This document shows, piece by piece, positions 28,737-37,983 of a stretch of 64,000 nucleotides of DNA. The position numbers and the translations under genes are program-made. Each line of letters begins with the position of its first letter. Within the stretch, counting starts at the first letter, position 1. The DNA comes from Mycobacterium sp. ITM-2016-00318 (GTDB lineage: Bacteria > Actinomycetota > Actinomycetes > Mycobacteriales > Mycobacteriaceae), in contig NZ_CP134400.1 of the NCBI RefSeq assembly GCF_002968285.2, positions 682,001-746,000 on the forward strand, in the 5' to 3' direction. The notes under the pieces are model-generated. The model was not told the DNA's origin. It ran no database searches and saw nothing but the letters and a program-made list of their open reading frames with translations.

Positions 28737-29441
28737 ATGGTATTGAGCGACGGAACCGAGAATGACGTCACTGCGGATTTAGCGCGGATGGCGCGCGCTA
28801 TGCAGACTCAACAAGGCAGTGATCTCGATGTTGAACGGCTGTTACTTGAAGTTACGGAAAGTGCCGTGCGTATGCTTCCGGGGGTGGCTCACGGCGACGT
28901 GACACTCGTGGTCAACCGCCGCCGCCGAGAACTCGCTCCGGTGGCGACCACGGGGCCGGTCCCGCGAATCATTGGCAGTTTGCAGGAGAAGCATCAGCAG
29001 GGGCCGTGCATAGAGTCGATGTGGGACCACCACACCGTCCGCGTCGATGACTTTGAGGCCGAGAAACGTTGGCCCAACTTCGTGGCAGATCTCGTCGAAC
29101 AGACTGGGGTGCGCTCAAGCTTGTCGATCGAGCTCTACACCAACGAAAGCGAACTCGGAACACTGAATCTGTACTCCGAAGAATCCGGCACTTTCACGTC
29201 TGAGGTTGAGGAGTTCGCATTGGCGCTGGCCACGCACGCGGCCATCGCGCTGGCCAGCGCCCGCCGCGGCGATCAACTTCAGAGTGCACTCGCTTCGCGG
29301 GACACCATCGCCCAAGCCAAGGGCATCATTATGGAACGCTTCCAGGTCACTTCGGTCGCCGCTTTCACGATGATGACACGGCTGTCGCAGGAATCGAACA
29401 CCTCTTTGTATGAGATCGCCCGCAAGCTCGGCAACCCGTAG
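28737..29441 (+). CDS. GAF-ANTAR domain regulator
   Basis: A ~234-residue regulator. A GAF domain covers residues ~35-170 (VAHGDVTLVVNRRRRELAP, GPCIESMWDHHTV, VRSSLSIELYT, GTLNLYSEESG). An ANTAR domain covers ~178-234 (SRDTIAQAKGIIMERFQVTS, LSQESNTSLYEIARKLGNP). It probably controls gene expression by binding terminator-proximal RNA hairpins. GGAGGGG lies directly upstream; ATG 28737 is very close to it and TTG 28743 is better spaced, so the start could be either. It is related in design to the island gene at 18259 but not a close copy. Confidence 0.84.
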   Translation: MVLSDGTENDVTADLARMARAMQTQQGSDLDVERLLLEVTESAVRMLPGVAHGDVTLVVNRRRRELAPVATTGPVPRIIGSLQEKHQQGPCIESMWDHHTVRVDDFEAEKRWPNFVADLVEQTGVRSSLSIELYTNESELGTLNLYSEESGTFTSEVEEFALALATHAAIALASARRGDQLQSALASRDTIAQAKGIIMERFQVTSVAAFTMMTRLSQESNTSLYEIARKLGNP

Positions 29442-29701
29442 GCTGCCTGTCGAAACCTACGCCCGCTTCCGCGTGCGCGAGCGTGCCAATCGCGATCATC
29501 TCGCCAGCGGCCAGGTCCTTTCGACAGAGGGTATCTAGCAGTTAGCAGCAAAGCCAGGCCCGTCGAAGCCAGCCTCAACGGGACCATGGCTCACGTGCCC
29601 GTCACCGGCATGGCGGCCCATCCGTAAGCACGGACGCATAAGACCTTGCCACCCAGGTCTGAGCCGCTATCGGGGGTCACGGCGGCCGCTTGAGGTCACA
29701 G

Positions 29702-29917
29702 CTAGATGAATGTCGCTTTCCCCGAGCCGGACTTCGGCCCACCCGAAGTGTGGTCGGTATCAGCCTTCAAATAGACCCATTGGGCATACGTGTAGGTCTC
29801 GGTTCCGTCCGCAGGCCTGACAACCAACGTGCCCGCAGCGGACAGCTCGTACCTGTCCTTGTCTCCGTACTCATGGAAAATTCCCTCGTCCGCGGAGAGG
29901 TACACGGTGAATGCCAT
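29702..29917 (-). CDS. Small hypothetical protein
   Basis: A 71-residue, mostly beta-strand protein (MAFTVYLSADEGIFHEYGDK, then LVVRPADGTETYTYAQWVYL). It has no signal peptide or membrane segment. Composition and start look genuine, but no family is recognised. The flanking gaps (29442-29701 and 29918-30179) contain no other gene. Confidence 0.6.
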   Translation of the reverse strand: MAFTVYLSADEGIFHEYGDKDRYELSAAGTLVVRPADGTETYTYAQWVYLKADTDHTSGGPKSGSGKATFI

Positions 29918-30179
29918 AGTTCGAGCGTGCCATGAGCGCGCGACCGAAACCCTCCGTTGACCACAGTGATTTGGCTCCTAGGTCCTCGCGCTCCGGTTCT
30001 GGTCGGTTCGCGGCTTGCGGCGAGCAGTCCTAAATTGTCGGATCTGGCAATTACGGGAGTGCGGTCCGATCTGCTCATTTGACTCCGCCAGCAAGCGCCC
30101 AGCCGTACTCTGGCCCCCGTCTCACCGACCGACCGCTTCCAATGGTGGTTGGCGCGAGACCCCATCGAAGAAGGTAAAG

Positions 30180-30554
30180 ATGTCAAAAGATCAGAACATC
30201 GAGACATTGAACAAGGGCTACGCCGCGTTCTCCTCCGGAGACGCCGAAGGGGCTATGCGGGACCTCGATGACAACATCGAGTGGGTCGAACCGGGCAACA
30301 GCGCGATCAGCGGCACGTATCACGGCAAAGCCGAAGTCGGTGAGTTCTTCGCGAAGCTGGCGGAGAAGTCGTTCACCACAACCCCTAACCGGTTCATCGC
30401 CGACGGCGACGAGGTGATCGTGCTGACCGAAATCAAGGTAGGCGGCGAATCGGCTCAGAGCGCCGATTTGTACAGCTTCCGCGACGGGAAAGTCGTAAGA
30501 GCTGAAAACTTCTCGGACACAGCCATGATGGAGCGGGTCTTCGGCACAAAGTAA
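30180..30554 (+). CDS. SnoaL-like (NTF2-fold) protein
   Basis: A 124-residue single-domain protein. It starts MSKDQNIETLNKGYAAFSSG and shows the family's alpha-plus-barrel pattern: an EWVEPGNSAISGTYHGKAEV block, a paired VIVLTEIKVGG strand and DLYSFRDGKVVRAENFSDTA. SnoaL-like proteins are small cyclases, isomerases or ligand carriers; the substrate cannot be told. GAAGGT precedes the ATG at 30180. Confidence 0.82.
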   Translation: MSKDQNIETLNKGYAAFSSGDAEGAMRDLDDNIEWVEPGNSAISGTYHGKAEVGEFFAKLAEKSFTTTPNRFIADGDEVIVLTEIKVGGESAQSADLYSFRDGKVVRAENFSDTAMMERVFGTK

Positions 30555-30678
30555 GCGGTCGCTCCGACTCACGGGCGCACAGGAGACGAGGTATTCACGC
30601 TGATCTGTCCCGGCGGCCTAAGCCTCGGCTTGACGCCAGGACACGATCCGCTGCATTCGCCGCTATATCGGTCGGTCT

Positions 30679-31851
30679 TCAGCACGCTCGCCGCACCGTG
30701 GTCTTCGACGGTCGAGCGTTTTCGATTCGGCGGAACCTGTCCTCGGACGCTGTCTCAGGTGCGTCGTCGGACGTGGCAGTGAGGAAACGATCCGGAAGGG
30801 CCAGCTTCATGATCGTCCGCAGAACGAGCAGGTATTGGCGGACCAGCGGACCGGTCGTGTAGGGCAGATCGTAGGCGACGCACACAGCTTTCACCCGCCG
30901 GGCGATGTCCGCGTAACGGTTGCTGGGAAGATCGGGGAAGAGGTGATGTTCGATCTGATAGCAGAGGTTCCCGCTCATGAACGCCAACACCGGCCCCGCG
31001 TTGAAGTTCGCCGTACCCAGCATTTGGCGCAAGTACCATTCTGGCTTCGTCTCGTCGACCAGTGCGGCAGTGACAAATTTCTCGGCGCCGTCCGCGAAGT
31101 GCCCGCAGCAGATCACCACGTAGGCCCAAACGTTGCGCATCAAGTTGGCCGTCACGTTGGCTGTGGCGGTGCGCCGCCACCGCCGGCCGCTGAGCGACGG
31201 ATAGAGTACGTAGTCCTTGGCGGCCTGGCGGGCGATCTTGCGGACGAAGGCTTTGGTGTGAGTTGATCTGTCGGCATCGGTTGTTGCGCGCAGCTTCTCG
31301 GAGTACAGGTCGTGCAGCCCGATGCCCCATTCAAAGGTGATCGCCATCAACAGGTTTCGTAGCGGCTGCGTCAGATTACTTGGCTTCCACGTCTGGTCGC
31401 GGGTGACTCGCATGACTCCATATCCGAGGTCCTCGTCCATGCCGACAACGTTGGTGAAGACGTGGTGGCGGTAGTTGTGGGAGTAGCGCCACTGCGACGA
31501 TGGGCCGACCATGTCCCACTCCCAGGTACCTGAGTGTATTTCCGGGTCGTTCATCCAGTCCCATTGACCGTGGCCGATGTTGTGAGCGAGTTCCATGTTC
31601 TCGATGCTCTTCGCCGCGGCGAGCGCTGTGGTTCCCAGCACCCAACCGACTTTGCCCTTGCTCAAGCCGATCACGAGGCGCGAGGCGACTTCGAGGCCAC
31701 GCTGAAATGCGATCGTGCGATGAATATATGCCCGGTCTTTCGCGCCTAGCGACTGCTCGACATCATGGCGGATTCCCTCCAGGTCGGCGGCGAGTGCCTC
31801 CAGCTCTGCGACGCTGAGATGCGCGTATTCAGCGACATCGGTTATGGCCAT
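30679..31851 (-). CDS. Membrane fatty acid desaturase (DesA3-like)
   Basis: A 390-residue diiron desaturase. The three histidine boxes are HNIGH (in ELAHNIGHGQWDWM, ~residue 89), HNYRHH (~125) and QIEHH (in CYQIEHHLFPDLPSNRY, ~310). Hydrophobic segments lie between them. DesA3 of M. tuberculosis inserts the delta-9 double bond in stearoyl-CoA and needs a separate NADPH oxidoreductase; no such partner lies next to this gene, so electrons must come from elsewhere. Its ATG at 31851 begins MAITDVAEYAHLS. A palindrome at 31945-31964 sits in the promoter region. Confidence 0.88.
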   Translation of the reverse strand: MAITDVAEYAHLSVAELEALAADLEGIRHDVEQSLGAKDRAYIHRTIAFQRGLEVASRLVIGLSKGKVGWVLGTTALAAAKSIENMELAHNIGHGQWDWMNDPEIHSGTWEWDMVGPSSQWRYSHNYRHHVFTNVVGMDEDLGYGVMRVTRDQTWKPSNLTQPLRNLLMAITFEWGIGLHDLYSEKLRATTDADRSTHTKAFVRKIARQAAKDYVLYPSLSGRRWRRTATANVTANLMRNVWAYVVICCGHFADGAEKFVTAALVDETKPEWYLRQMLGTANFNAGPVLAFMSGNLCYQIEHHLFPDLPSNRYADIARRVKAVCVAYDLPYTTGPLVRQYLLVLRTIMKLALPDRFLTATSDDAPETASEDRFRRIENARPSKTTVRRAC

Positions 31852-31944
31852 CGTCCGTCAAACCCTTCAGGCGCGATTTGGAGTCCCCGGCTTGCGCAAT
31901 CTCGACCAGCACAGCCGCCGTGAACAACTCCCACGGGCTGAAGG

Positions 31945-31964
31945 AGTGAAGCTATACATTCACT
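31945..31964. promoter_or_regulatory. Palindrome upstream of the desaturase gene (candidate operator)
   Basis: AGTGAA (31945-31950) and TTCACT (31959-31964) form a perfect 6-8-6 inverted repeat 94 bases upstream of the desaturase start. Desaturase genes in mycobacteria are commonly controlled by TetR-type repressors binding such palindromes. No regulator gene is adjacent. Confidence 0.35.
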
Positions 31965-32070
31965 ACCCACAACGAGCGAAAAAGAATCAGACGGGCCTGG
32001 TGCAGATGGAAGCTCCGGGTCGAAGACGAGATCGAGCCGGGAGGCCCAGCCACCGGGCTAAGCTCGCAAT

Positions 32071-32334
32071 ATGGAGCCCGAGTCCGAAGAAATCCCAGAT
32101 TTCTCGCCGTTCAGCAGAATCAGACGGATAGCTCTTGATCCCGAATCGGTGGTCGGTAAGGAGCTTGTCGAAAAATTCGAGCAGCTTGACGAGTCCTTCA
32201 ACGGCAAGAACAAGAGTTGGTCCGCGATCGTGAAGCTCATCGCGCTGAGCGCGATGTGCGTCAAGGGGGTGATCGACCTGGAAAAGCAGGTGATCGACCT
32301 GAGGCGCGAGGTGCGCTCCCGCGCCGAAATGTGA
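32071..32334 (+). CDS. Small hypothetical protein with C-terminal helix
   Basis: An 87-residue soluble protein (MEPESEEIPDFSPFSRIRRI...) with an acidic start, a hydrophobic middle (AIVKLIALSAMCVKGVID) and a charged, probably coiled-coil C-terminus (LEKQVIDLRREVRSRAEM). No family is recognised. It may pair with the next gene, which follows in the same direction. Confidence 0.6.
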   Translation: MEPESEEIPDFSPFSRIRRIALDPESVVGKELVEKFEQLDESFNGKNKSWSAIVKLIALSAMCVKGVIDLEKQVIDLRREVRSRAEM

Positions 32335-32363
32335 TGCGCTGAGCGCAAACTTTCACACTGTGC

Positions 32364-33110
32364 ATGCCAACAACAGCCGAGCAAGTTCCAGCGCGGGCCT
32401 CAAGCCGTGCTCCTCATAGAGATCGCCACTCACTGCACGACGGCGGTGGCTCTGCCCTCGAGCCCCGTGTCGGAGTGAACGTCGAGTCACCGTCGAGCGG
32501 ACAGGGAAGGCCCTTGGGTGAGTTAACCCCCGAACAGTTCACTCACCTCGTGCTGCTCGCGGCGGCGCCGCCGGACCGGGTCGGCGAGGTGGTGGCGAGC
32601 CTAGTTGGTGATCAGCTCACCATCGGCCCTCTTGAAGTCGGCCCGGGAGGGGTCGCGTCGGCAACGGCGCGAGGGACGCGCGGTGAGGTCCGCGTCGACA
32701 AATGTGATGACGACTACTGGCGCCAAGTCATCACCGTCCCAATCGCGCTGTCGGTCGACGTGCGGTTAGCGGGACAAGTCGTCCGCTATCGCGGCGAAGT
32801 TGAGGTACAGATTCGATTTCGGTTGCGTCTCGACCCCCCCTGCGCGGTGACTGTTGAGCTCGAAGAGGTGCGCGAACAACATGTCCGTACAACCGTCGAT
32901 CCGGTCGGCGTCGGTGCTCGCCTCATCGGCTGGGTTGGTGGAGTAGACGAAATCGTCGCCGAGCAGGTGCTGTGTTACGTACGAGATCTGATGTCCAGTC
33001 CAGAGTTCGACGCCGCCATGCACATAGACGTGAATGGACTGATGAAGCGCGCATGGGACGCCGGCCTGGTCGTCGCGCTGCCCGCACGCTCGTCCTCACA
33101 CAGTTCATGA
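32364..33110 (+). CDS. Hypothetical beta-rich protein
   Basis: Up to 248 residues. The convincing part starts around GELTPEQFTHLVLLAAAPPD and runs through alternating beta-strand stretches (WRQVITVPIALSVDVRLAGQ; GEVEVQIRFRLRLD) to a helical end. The first ~40 codons after ATG 32364 have non-coding composition, so the true start may be GTG 32475 or TTG 32514. The beta-rich middle could be a lipid-binding or membrane-associated fold, but no family is recognised. Confidence 0.55.
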   Translation: MPTTAEQVPARASSRAPHRDRHSLHDGGGSALEPRVGVNVESPSSGQGRPLGELTPEQFTHLVLLAAAPPDRVGEVVASLVGDQLTIGPLEVGPGGVASATARGTRGEVRVDKCDDDYWRQVITVPIALSVDVRLAGQVVRYRGEVEVQIRFRLRLDPPCAVTVELEEVREQHVRTTVDPVGVGARLIGWVGGVDEIVAEQVLCYVRDLMSSPEFDAAMHIDVNGLMKRAWDAGLVVALPARSSSHSS

Positions 33111-33443
33111 TTTCAGTCGCCACGACACTAGTAATCGACTCGCGGCCTGATCGGACTGTTACCTGGGCGGCGAGGGACTAGCGGATAAGCCCGATGTCTG
33201 ACTCTGCACGTGGCTCTGAGGGCGGGGAGCGAGCGGTACCGCTCACCGAATCCCAGGAGCTGGGCGAGCCGGCCATGGTACGCAAAATGGCTGCACGCCA
33301 GTAACCTCGCCGCCTGGCACGGAAACGCCGTTGCTCTCGCATGAGAATGTTATTCTCCTGCTGATAGGCCGGGAGGAATGGGTCGGTTTCGGGTGGGGCT
33401 CGGGCGTGCGTCGAAAACGTGTGTTGAGAAGGACGGATAAGAG
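33111..33443. other. Promoter region of the acuI operon
   Basis: These 333 bases hold no gene. They contain the GAGAAT-GTT-ATTCTC palindrome (listed separately) and the AAGGA ribosome site of the next gene. Confidence 0.5.
33343..33357. promoter_or_regulatory. Perfect palindrome GAGAAT-GTT-ATTCTC (candidate TetR-type operator)
   Basis: A 15-bp perfect inverted repeat (6-3-6) about 87 bases upstream of the acuI-like start. Palindromes of this size and spacing upstream of mycobacterial acyl-CoA operons are typical TetR-family operators. The cognate regulator is not in the window. Confidence 0.5.
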
Positions 33444-34427
33444 ATGTTTTCCGCAATTCTGATCGAGAAGGGCGACGAGGGGCAGTCGGTGGCGGTCACC
33501 GAGGCCGAAGAGGGGCAACTTCCCGAAGGCGACGTCAGTGTCGAAGTGGAGTACTCGACGTTGAACTATAAAGACGGCCTCGCCATCACCGGTAAGTCAC
33601 CGGTCGTCCGCAAGTTCCCGATGGTGCCCGGCATCGACTTTGCCGGCGTAGTCACCGAGAGCACCCATGCCGACTGGAAGCAGGGCGACCGTGTTGTGCT
33701 CAACGGGTGGGGCGTGGGCGAGACTCACTGGGGCGGCCTCGCCCAGAAGGCCCAGGTCAACGGCGACTGGCTGGTGCCGCTGCCGTCGGAGTTCGACTCC
33801 CGTCAGGCGATGGCGATCGGGACAGCCGGCTACACGGCGAGCCTCTGTGTCGACGCTCTGCTGGTTCATGGGGTGTCGCCCGATCAGGGTGAAGTCCTGG
33901 TGACAGGCGCGACGGGCGGCGTCGGTAGCGTCGCGGTTGCGTTGTTGACCAACGCCGGGTTCAAGGTCGCCGCCGCGACGGGCAAGGCGTCGGAGGCCGA
34001 TTACCTTCAGCAGCTAGGCGCCGCCACGGTGTTGGACCGTGCCGAATTCGCCGAGAAGGGCAAGCCGATGCAGAAGGAACGCTGGGCCGGAGTGGTCGAC
34101 TCCGTCGGCAGCCACACGCTCGCTAATGCGTGCGCACAAACCCGCTACGGCGGCGCGGTTGCCGCCTGCGGCTTGGCCCAAGGCATGGATTTCCCCGCCT
34201 CGGTCGCGCCGTTCATCCTCCGCGGCGTCTCGTTGCTCGGCATCGACAGCGTGATGGCGCCCAAGCCTCGACGCTTGGCCGCCTGGGAGCGGCTATCCCG
34301 CGATTTGGATCCCGGCGTGCTCGACTCGATCGCATCGGAAATTACTTTGTCAGAGGCGATCGATGCGGCCGGCCGACTGATGGACGGCACGGTGCGCGGA
34401 CGGATCGTTGTGGACGTCAACCGCTGA
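33444..34427 (+). CDS. Acrylyl-CoA reductase-type NADPH oxidoreductase (AcuI/YhdH family)
   Basis: A 327-residue medium-chain reductase without the zinc-dehydrogenase ligands. Family blocks are [33 protein letters not shown], the NADPH-binding [18 protein letters not shown] and [19 protein letters not shown]. AcuI-type enzymes reduce acryloyl-CoA to propanoyl-CoA with NADPH. AAGGA sits before the ATG at 33444. It is the first gene of an operon with a hotdog dehydratase (11-bp gap) and an acyl-CoA synthetase (2-bp gap), which supports an acyl-CoA substrate rather than a quinone. Confidence 0.87.
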   Translation: MFSAILIEKGDEGQSVAVTEAEEGQLPEGDVSVEVEYSTLNYKDGLAITGKSPVVRKFPMVPGIDFAGVVTESTHADWKQGDRVVLNGWGVGETHWGGLAQKAQVNGDWLVPLPSEFDSRQAMAIGTAGYTASLCVDALLVHGVSPDQGEVLVTGATGGVGSVAVALLTNAGFKVAAATGKASEADYLQQLGAATVLDRAEFAEKGKPMQKERWAGVVDSVGSHTLANACAQTRYGGAVAACGLAQGMDFPASVAPFILRGVSLLGIDSVMAPKPRRLAAWERLSRDLDPGVLDSIASEITLSEAIDAAGRLMDGTVRGRIVVDVNR

Positions 34428-34438
34428 TCGGGGCGCCA

Positions 34439-35650
34439 ATGGCTACGAAAACGACCAAACGGCAAACGAAGTCACAGAACACCGTCGAGCTGGACCTGTC
34501 CGATGTCGACCACCGGGTAGGTAAGCCGATCGGCGGTGGCCAGCTGTGGGATCCCTGCAGCTCGTCGGACATCCGCCGCTGGGTGATGGCGATGGACTAC
34601 CCGAACCCCATTCACTGGGACGAGAAGTTCGCCCGCGAATCGAAGTTCGGCGGCCTCATCGCGCCGCAGTCCATCGCTGTCGCTTTGGACTACGGGCATG
34701 GTGCGGCGCCCGCCTGTGTGGGTCATATTCCTAATAGCCACCTGATCTTCGGCGGCGAGGAGTGGTGGTTCTATGGTTGCCCTATCCGGCCGGGAGACCA
34801 GCTGTTTCAAGACAGACGCTTCCACGACTACAAAGTGGTCGAGACGAAATTCGCCGGGCCGACGATGTTTTCGCGTGGCGACACCGTTCACAAGAACCAG
34901 CACGGCACCCTGGTGGCGCGCGAGCGGTCAACCGCGATCCGCTATCTCTACGAAGAGGCGACCAAGCGGGGCATGTTCGAGAATCAGCTCGGAGAGATCA
35001 AGCGCTGGACGCAGTCCGAGCTCGAAGCGGTCGACCGGCTGCGCCGCGAATGGCTGGAGTCAAATCGATTCGGCGTGTCACCACGTTTCGACGAAGTAAA
35101 GGTGGGTGACACGCTGCCTCGGCGGGTCATTGGTCCGCACAGCATCGCCAGCTTCACCACCGAGTACCGCGCCTTCCTATTCAACATCTGGGGCACCTTC
35201 CACTGGGTGGCTCCGCCCGGAATCAAAGACCCGTGGGTGTACCAAGATCCGGGCTGGGGCAAAGACTTTGCCTTCGACGAAGAGGACGCGATGATCGACC
35301 CGCGTAAGCGCGACGGACTTTACGTCGGGCCTTCCCGCGGCCACATCGATGCCGACCGAGCGAGCGAAGTCGGCATGGCCCGCGCGTACGGCTACGGCGC
35401 AACGATGGGCGCGTGGTGCACCGACTATCTGGCCTACTGGGCCGGTCACGATGGCATGGTGCGCCACACCAAGGCGGACTTCCGCGGGCCGGCCTTCGAA
35501 GGTGACGTGACGTACTTCGACGCCGAGATCATCGACAAGCAGACTCAGTCGACATGGGGTGTGCCGCTCGTCCAGGTCAAGCTGCGGCTGACGAGCCAGA
35601 ACGGCGAGGGCCTGGTGGACTGCACCGCCGAGGTGGAGCTGCCAGTCTGA
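34439..35650 (+). CDS. Double-hotdog MaoC/FAS1-like acyl-CoA dehydratase
   Basis: A 403-residue protein with two hotdog halves. The N-terminal half has VMAMDYPNPIHWDEKFARES and GGLIAPQSIAVALDYG (FAS1-type dehydratase). The C-terminal half has VIGPHSIASFTTEYRAFLFN, DADRASEVGMARAYGYGATM and GDVTYFDAEI. It probably hydrates an enoyl-CoA or dehydrates a hydroxyacyl-CoA. ATG 34439 follows the acuI-like stop by 11 bp; the fadD gene begins 2 bp after its own stop. The lysine-rich N-terminus (MATKTTKRQTKSQN) is probably disordered. Confidence 0.82.
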   Translation: MATKTTKRQTKSQNTVELDLSDVDHRVGKPIGGGQLWDPCSSSDIRRWVMAMDYPNPIHWDEKFARESKFGGLIAPQSIAVALDYGHGAAPACVGHIPNSHLIFGGEEWWFYGCPIRPGDQLFQDRRFHDYKVVETKFAGPTMFSRGDTVHKNQHGTLVARERSTAIRYLYEEATKRGMFENQLGEIKRWTQSELEAVDRLRREWLESNRFGVSPRFDEVKVGDTLPRRVIGPHSIASFTTEYRAFLFNIWGTFHWVAPPGIKDPWVYQDPGWGKDFAFDEEDAMIDPRKRDGLYVGPSRGHIDADRASEVGMARAYGYGATMGAWCTDYLAYWAGHDGMVRHTKADFRGPAFEGDVTYFDAEIIDKQTQSTWGVPLVQVKLRLTSQNGEGLVDCTAEVELPV

Positions 35651-35652
35651 TC

Positions 35653-37365
35653 ATGGCCGCTGGAACCAACACTGGGACGAATCGGGCTGTCACGCAGTCT
35701 CTTTCGCTGGCGTCAGGGCCTGCGCTTGCTGAAGAACCCGGTCTCGGATCGCTGACACTGCCGGGCTTCCTCCATGAGGTGACACAGCTGTACGGCCAGC
35801 GCGAAGCGCTGGCGTTTCCGATCCCCGGGGGCGCGGTCCGCTGGTCCTACGACGATCTCTGGGAACGCGCGGTCGACGTGGCATGCGCCCTGCGCAGGGG
35901 TGGCCTCGGCAAGGGCGGCCGGGCCGGCGTGTTGATGACCAACCGGCCGGAGTGGATCGCCGCGGTGTTCGGCATCGGACTCGCCGGTGGCGTGGCGGCT
36001 ACGTTCAGCACGTTCTCCACTCAAGCCGAACTCGACCAGCTATTAGCTGCCTCCGACGTGTCGGTATTGCTGTTCGAGCGGGCGGTGCTCAAGAAGGATT
36101 TCGCCGAACTGCTCACCGACTTGGAACCCGGAATCACCACAGCGGGACCCGACGAACTGCGCTCAACGAAGTATCCGTTCCTGCGCCGGCTCGTCACGGT
36201 CGGCGAGTCCGCACCCGGGATGGAAACCTGGGAAGACTTCCTGGCGTCCGGCCGCGGCGAGCCGCGTGAGTTGGTTCACGCAACCGCAGCCGCAGTGCAT
36301 CCCAGCGATCCGGGGGTGCTGTTTTTCTCGTCGGGTTCCACCGGCAAGCCGAAGGGCATCCTGAGCGCTCATCGGGGGGTGTCCATTCAAATGTGGCGCT
36401 TCCGTCGGATGTACCAGTTCGACCCAGAAGACGACGTTCGCTGCTGGTCGGCCAACGGCTTCTTCTGGTCCGGCAACTTTGCGATGTCACTCGGCTCCAC
36501 GTTGGCCGCCGGCGGTTCGCTGGTACTGCAGTCGACCTTCGCGGCGGCCGAGGCGCTCGACCTCATGGCCGCTGAACGGGTCAACTTTCCGTTCGCTTGG
36601 CCGCATCAGTGGGCTCAGCTCGAAAGCGCACCCAACTGGGACCGCGTGGACTTGAGCAGCATGCGGTTCGTCGACTTCAAAACACCGGTCGCGCGGCACC
36701 CAACCGTGTCGACCAAGTGGTTCGAGCCAGGCCATGCATACGGAAGTACCGAAACCTTCACCATCTCCACCGGCTACCCGGCCAACACGCCGCCAGAAGT
36801 GCACGCCGAAAGCAGCGGTGTGGCGTTGCCCGGCGTCAAACTCAAGATCGTGGATCCACTGACAGGAGCCGTCGTCCCCCGCGGCGAGCGCGGCGAAATC
36901 TGCGTCAAGGGCCCCACGCTGATGCTCGGCTATATCGGCACCCCGCTCGACGAAACACTCGACGCCGAAGGGTTTTTCCGCACTGGCGACAGTGGCTATC
37001 TAGACGACGCCGACCGGTTGTACTGGGAGGGCCGGCTCACCAACATCATCAAGACCGGCGGTGCCAACGTCTCGCCGCTGGAGGTCGATGACGCCCTCGC
37101 GTCTCACCCTGCGGTCAAAGTGGCGCACACCGTCGGCGTGCCGCACGAACCGCTCGGTGAGGTGGTCGTCGCGTGCATCGTGCCACACGATGGTGCGCAA
37201 GTGACCGCCGAAGAAATCCGTACCTTTCTGGCGCAGCGGCTGGCCAGCTACAAGGTGCCTCGTCACGTGCTGTTCTTCGCCGACGACGAGATTTCGGTGA
37301 CCGGCAGCGCGAAGATCAAGTCGGCCGAGGTGCGGGAACTGGCCATGAAGCGGCTCGGCGGCTAG
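35653..37365 (+). CDS. Acyl-CoA synthetase (FadD family)
   Basis: A 570-residue adenylate-forming ligase. The ATP-binding loop is FFSSGSTGKPKGILSAH (~residue 224), then HAYGSTETFTIS, the hinge aspartate region FFRTGDSGYLDDADRLYWEG and LTNIIKTGGANVSPLEVDD. The C-terminal catalytic lysine is probably in SVTGSAKIKSAEV. It activates a carboxylic acid as acyl-CoA for the two upstream enzymes, being translationally linked to them (2-bp gap). The substrate is not readable; the set suggests a short unsaturated or hydroxy acid. Its stop overlaps the convergent gene's stop (CTAG). Confidence 0.9.
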   Translation: MAAGTNTGTNRAVTQSLSLASGPALAEEPGLGSLTLPGFLHEVTQLYGQREALAFPIPGGAVRWSYDDLWERAVDVACALRRGGLGKGGRAGVLMTNRPEWIAAVFGIGLAGGVAATFSTFSTQAELDQLLAASDVSVLLFERAVLKKDFAELLTDLEPGITTAGPDELRSTKYPFLRRLVTVGESAPGMETWEDFLASGRGEPRELVHATAAAVHPSDPGVLFFSSGSTGKPKGILSAHRGVSIQMWRFRRMYQFDPEDDVRCWSANGFFWSGNFAMSLGSTLAAGGSLVLQSTFAAAEALDLMAAERVNFPFAWPHQWAQLESAPNWDRVDLSSMRFVDFKTPVARHPTVSTKWFEPGHAYGSTETFTISTGYPANTPPEVHAESSGVALPGVKLKIVDPLTGAVVPRGERGEICVKGPTLMLGYIGTPLDETLDAEGFFRTGDSGYLDDADRLYWEGRLTNIIKTGGANVSPLEVDDALASHPAVKVAHTVGVPHEPLGEVVVACIVPHDGAQVTAEEIRTFLAQRLASYKVPRHVLFFADDEISVTGSAKIKSAEVRELAMKRLGG

Positions 37366-37874
37366 GTCCGTCGAGCAACGCGCGTGCCGTTGAAAGACCC
37401 GATGACGCAATAACCAAGTGCGCCGCCGAGCACGGCAAACTTGATGATGGCCGCTCTTCGTGCGCGGCGTGCATTGATGTGGAGTTCGGTGCGCTTGAGG
37501 ACCTCGAGCAACGACATTCCCTCAACGGCATCGGCCGCCACTGCCGGGATGACGACCGCAGGCACCACAGGCGGGTGTCCGTGGACGCTGCGGACTCGCT
37601 CCAGAAGCAGTGCAGTCCATGTGCCGTATGTAAGCATGTAGCCGAAGTCGAGCCATAGCGACAACTTGGCGGCGCGCTCGCCGTCGGGTCCCCACTGCAC
37701 CATGATCTGCTCAGCGCGAATTCCATTGCCCGCCAACTCGAATGGAATGATACCCGGACCACCCGACCGGCGCATGCGCTGCTCGAGAATCAACATGACG
37801 GCGGTGTAGCCCGCAAAACCATACGTCGCTGCCGCCAGCGTCGCGCCGCGTCGCCATTGGATGCTTCTCATCAT
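37362..37874 (-). CDS. Small membrane protein, unknown function
   Basis: A 170-residue protein with hydrophobic segments near residues 11-28 (LAAATYGFAGYTAVMLILEQ), 72-92, 100-118 and 145-162. It starts MMRSIQWRRG and ends RVARRT. It converges with fadD, and their stop codons share the palindrome CTAG. No family is recognised; it is likely an inner-membrane protein. Confidence 0.65.
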   Translation of the reverse strand: MMRSIQWRRGATLAAATYGFAGYTAVMLILEQRMRRSGGPGIIPFELAGNGIRAEQIMVQWGPDGERAAKLSLWLDFGYMLTYGTWTALLLERVRSVHGHPPVVPAVVIPAVAADAVEGMSLLEVLKRTELHINARRARRAAIIKFAVLGGALGYCVIGSFNGTRVARRT

Positions 37875-37983
37875 CGCAGCAATCTAGCGAACCGGCGACG
37901 TCGATACCGGTTGCCGACATCGTTGTGCTGGGTAGGTGCTTGCTTTCGGCTCCAGCCGGTAGCGTTCCCAGACTCGCGTCAAC

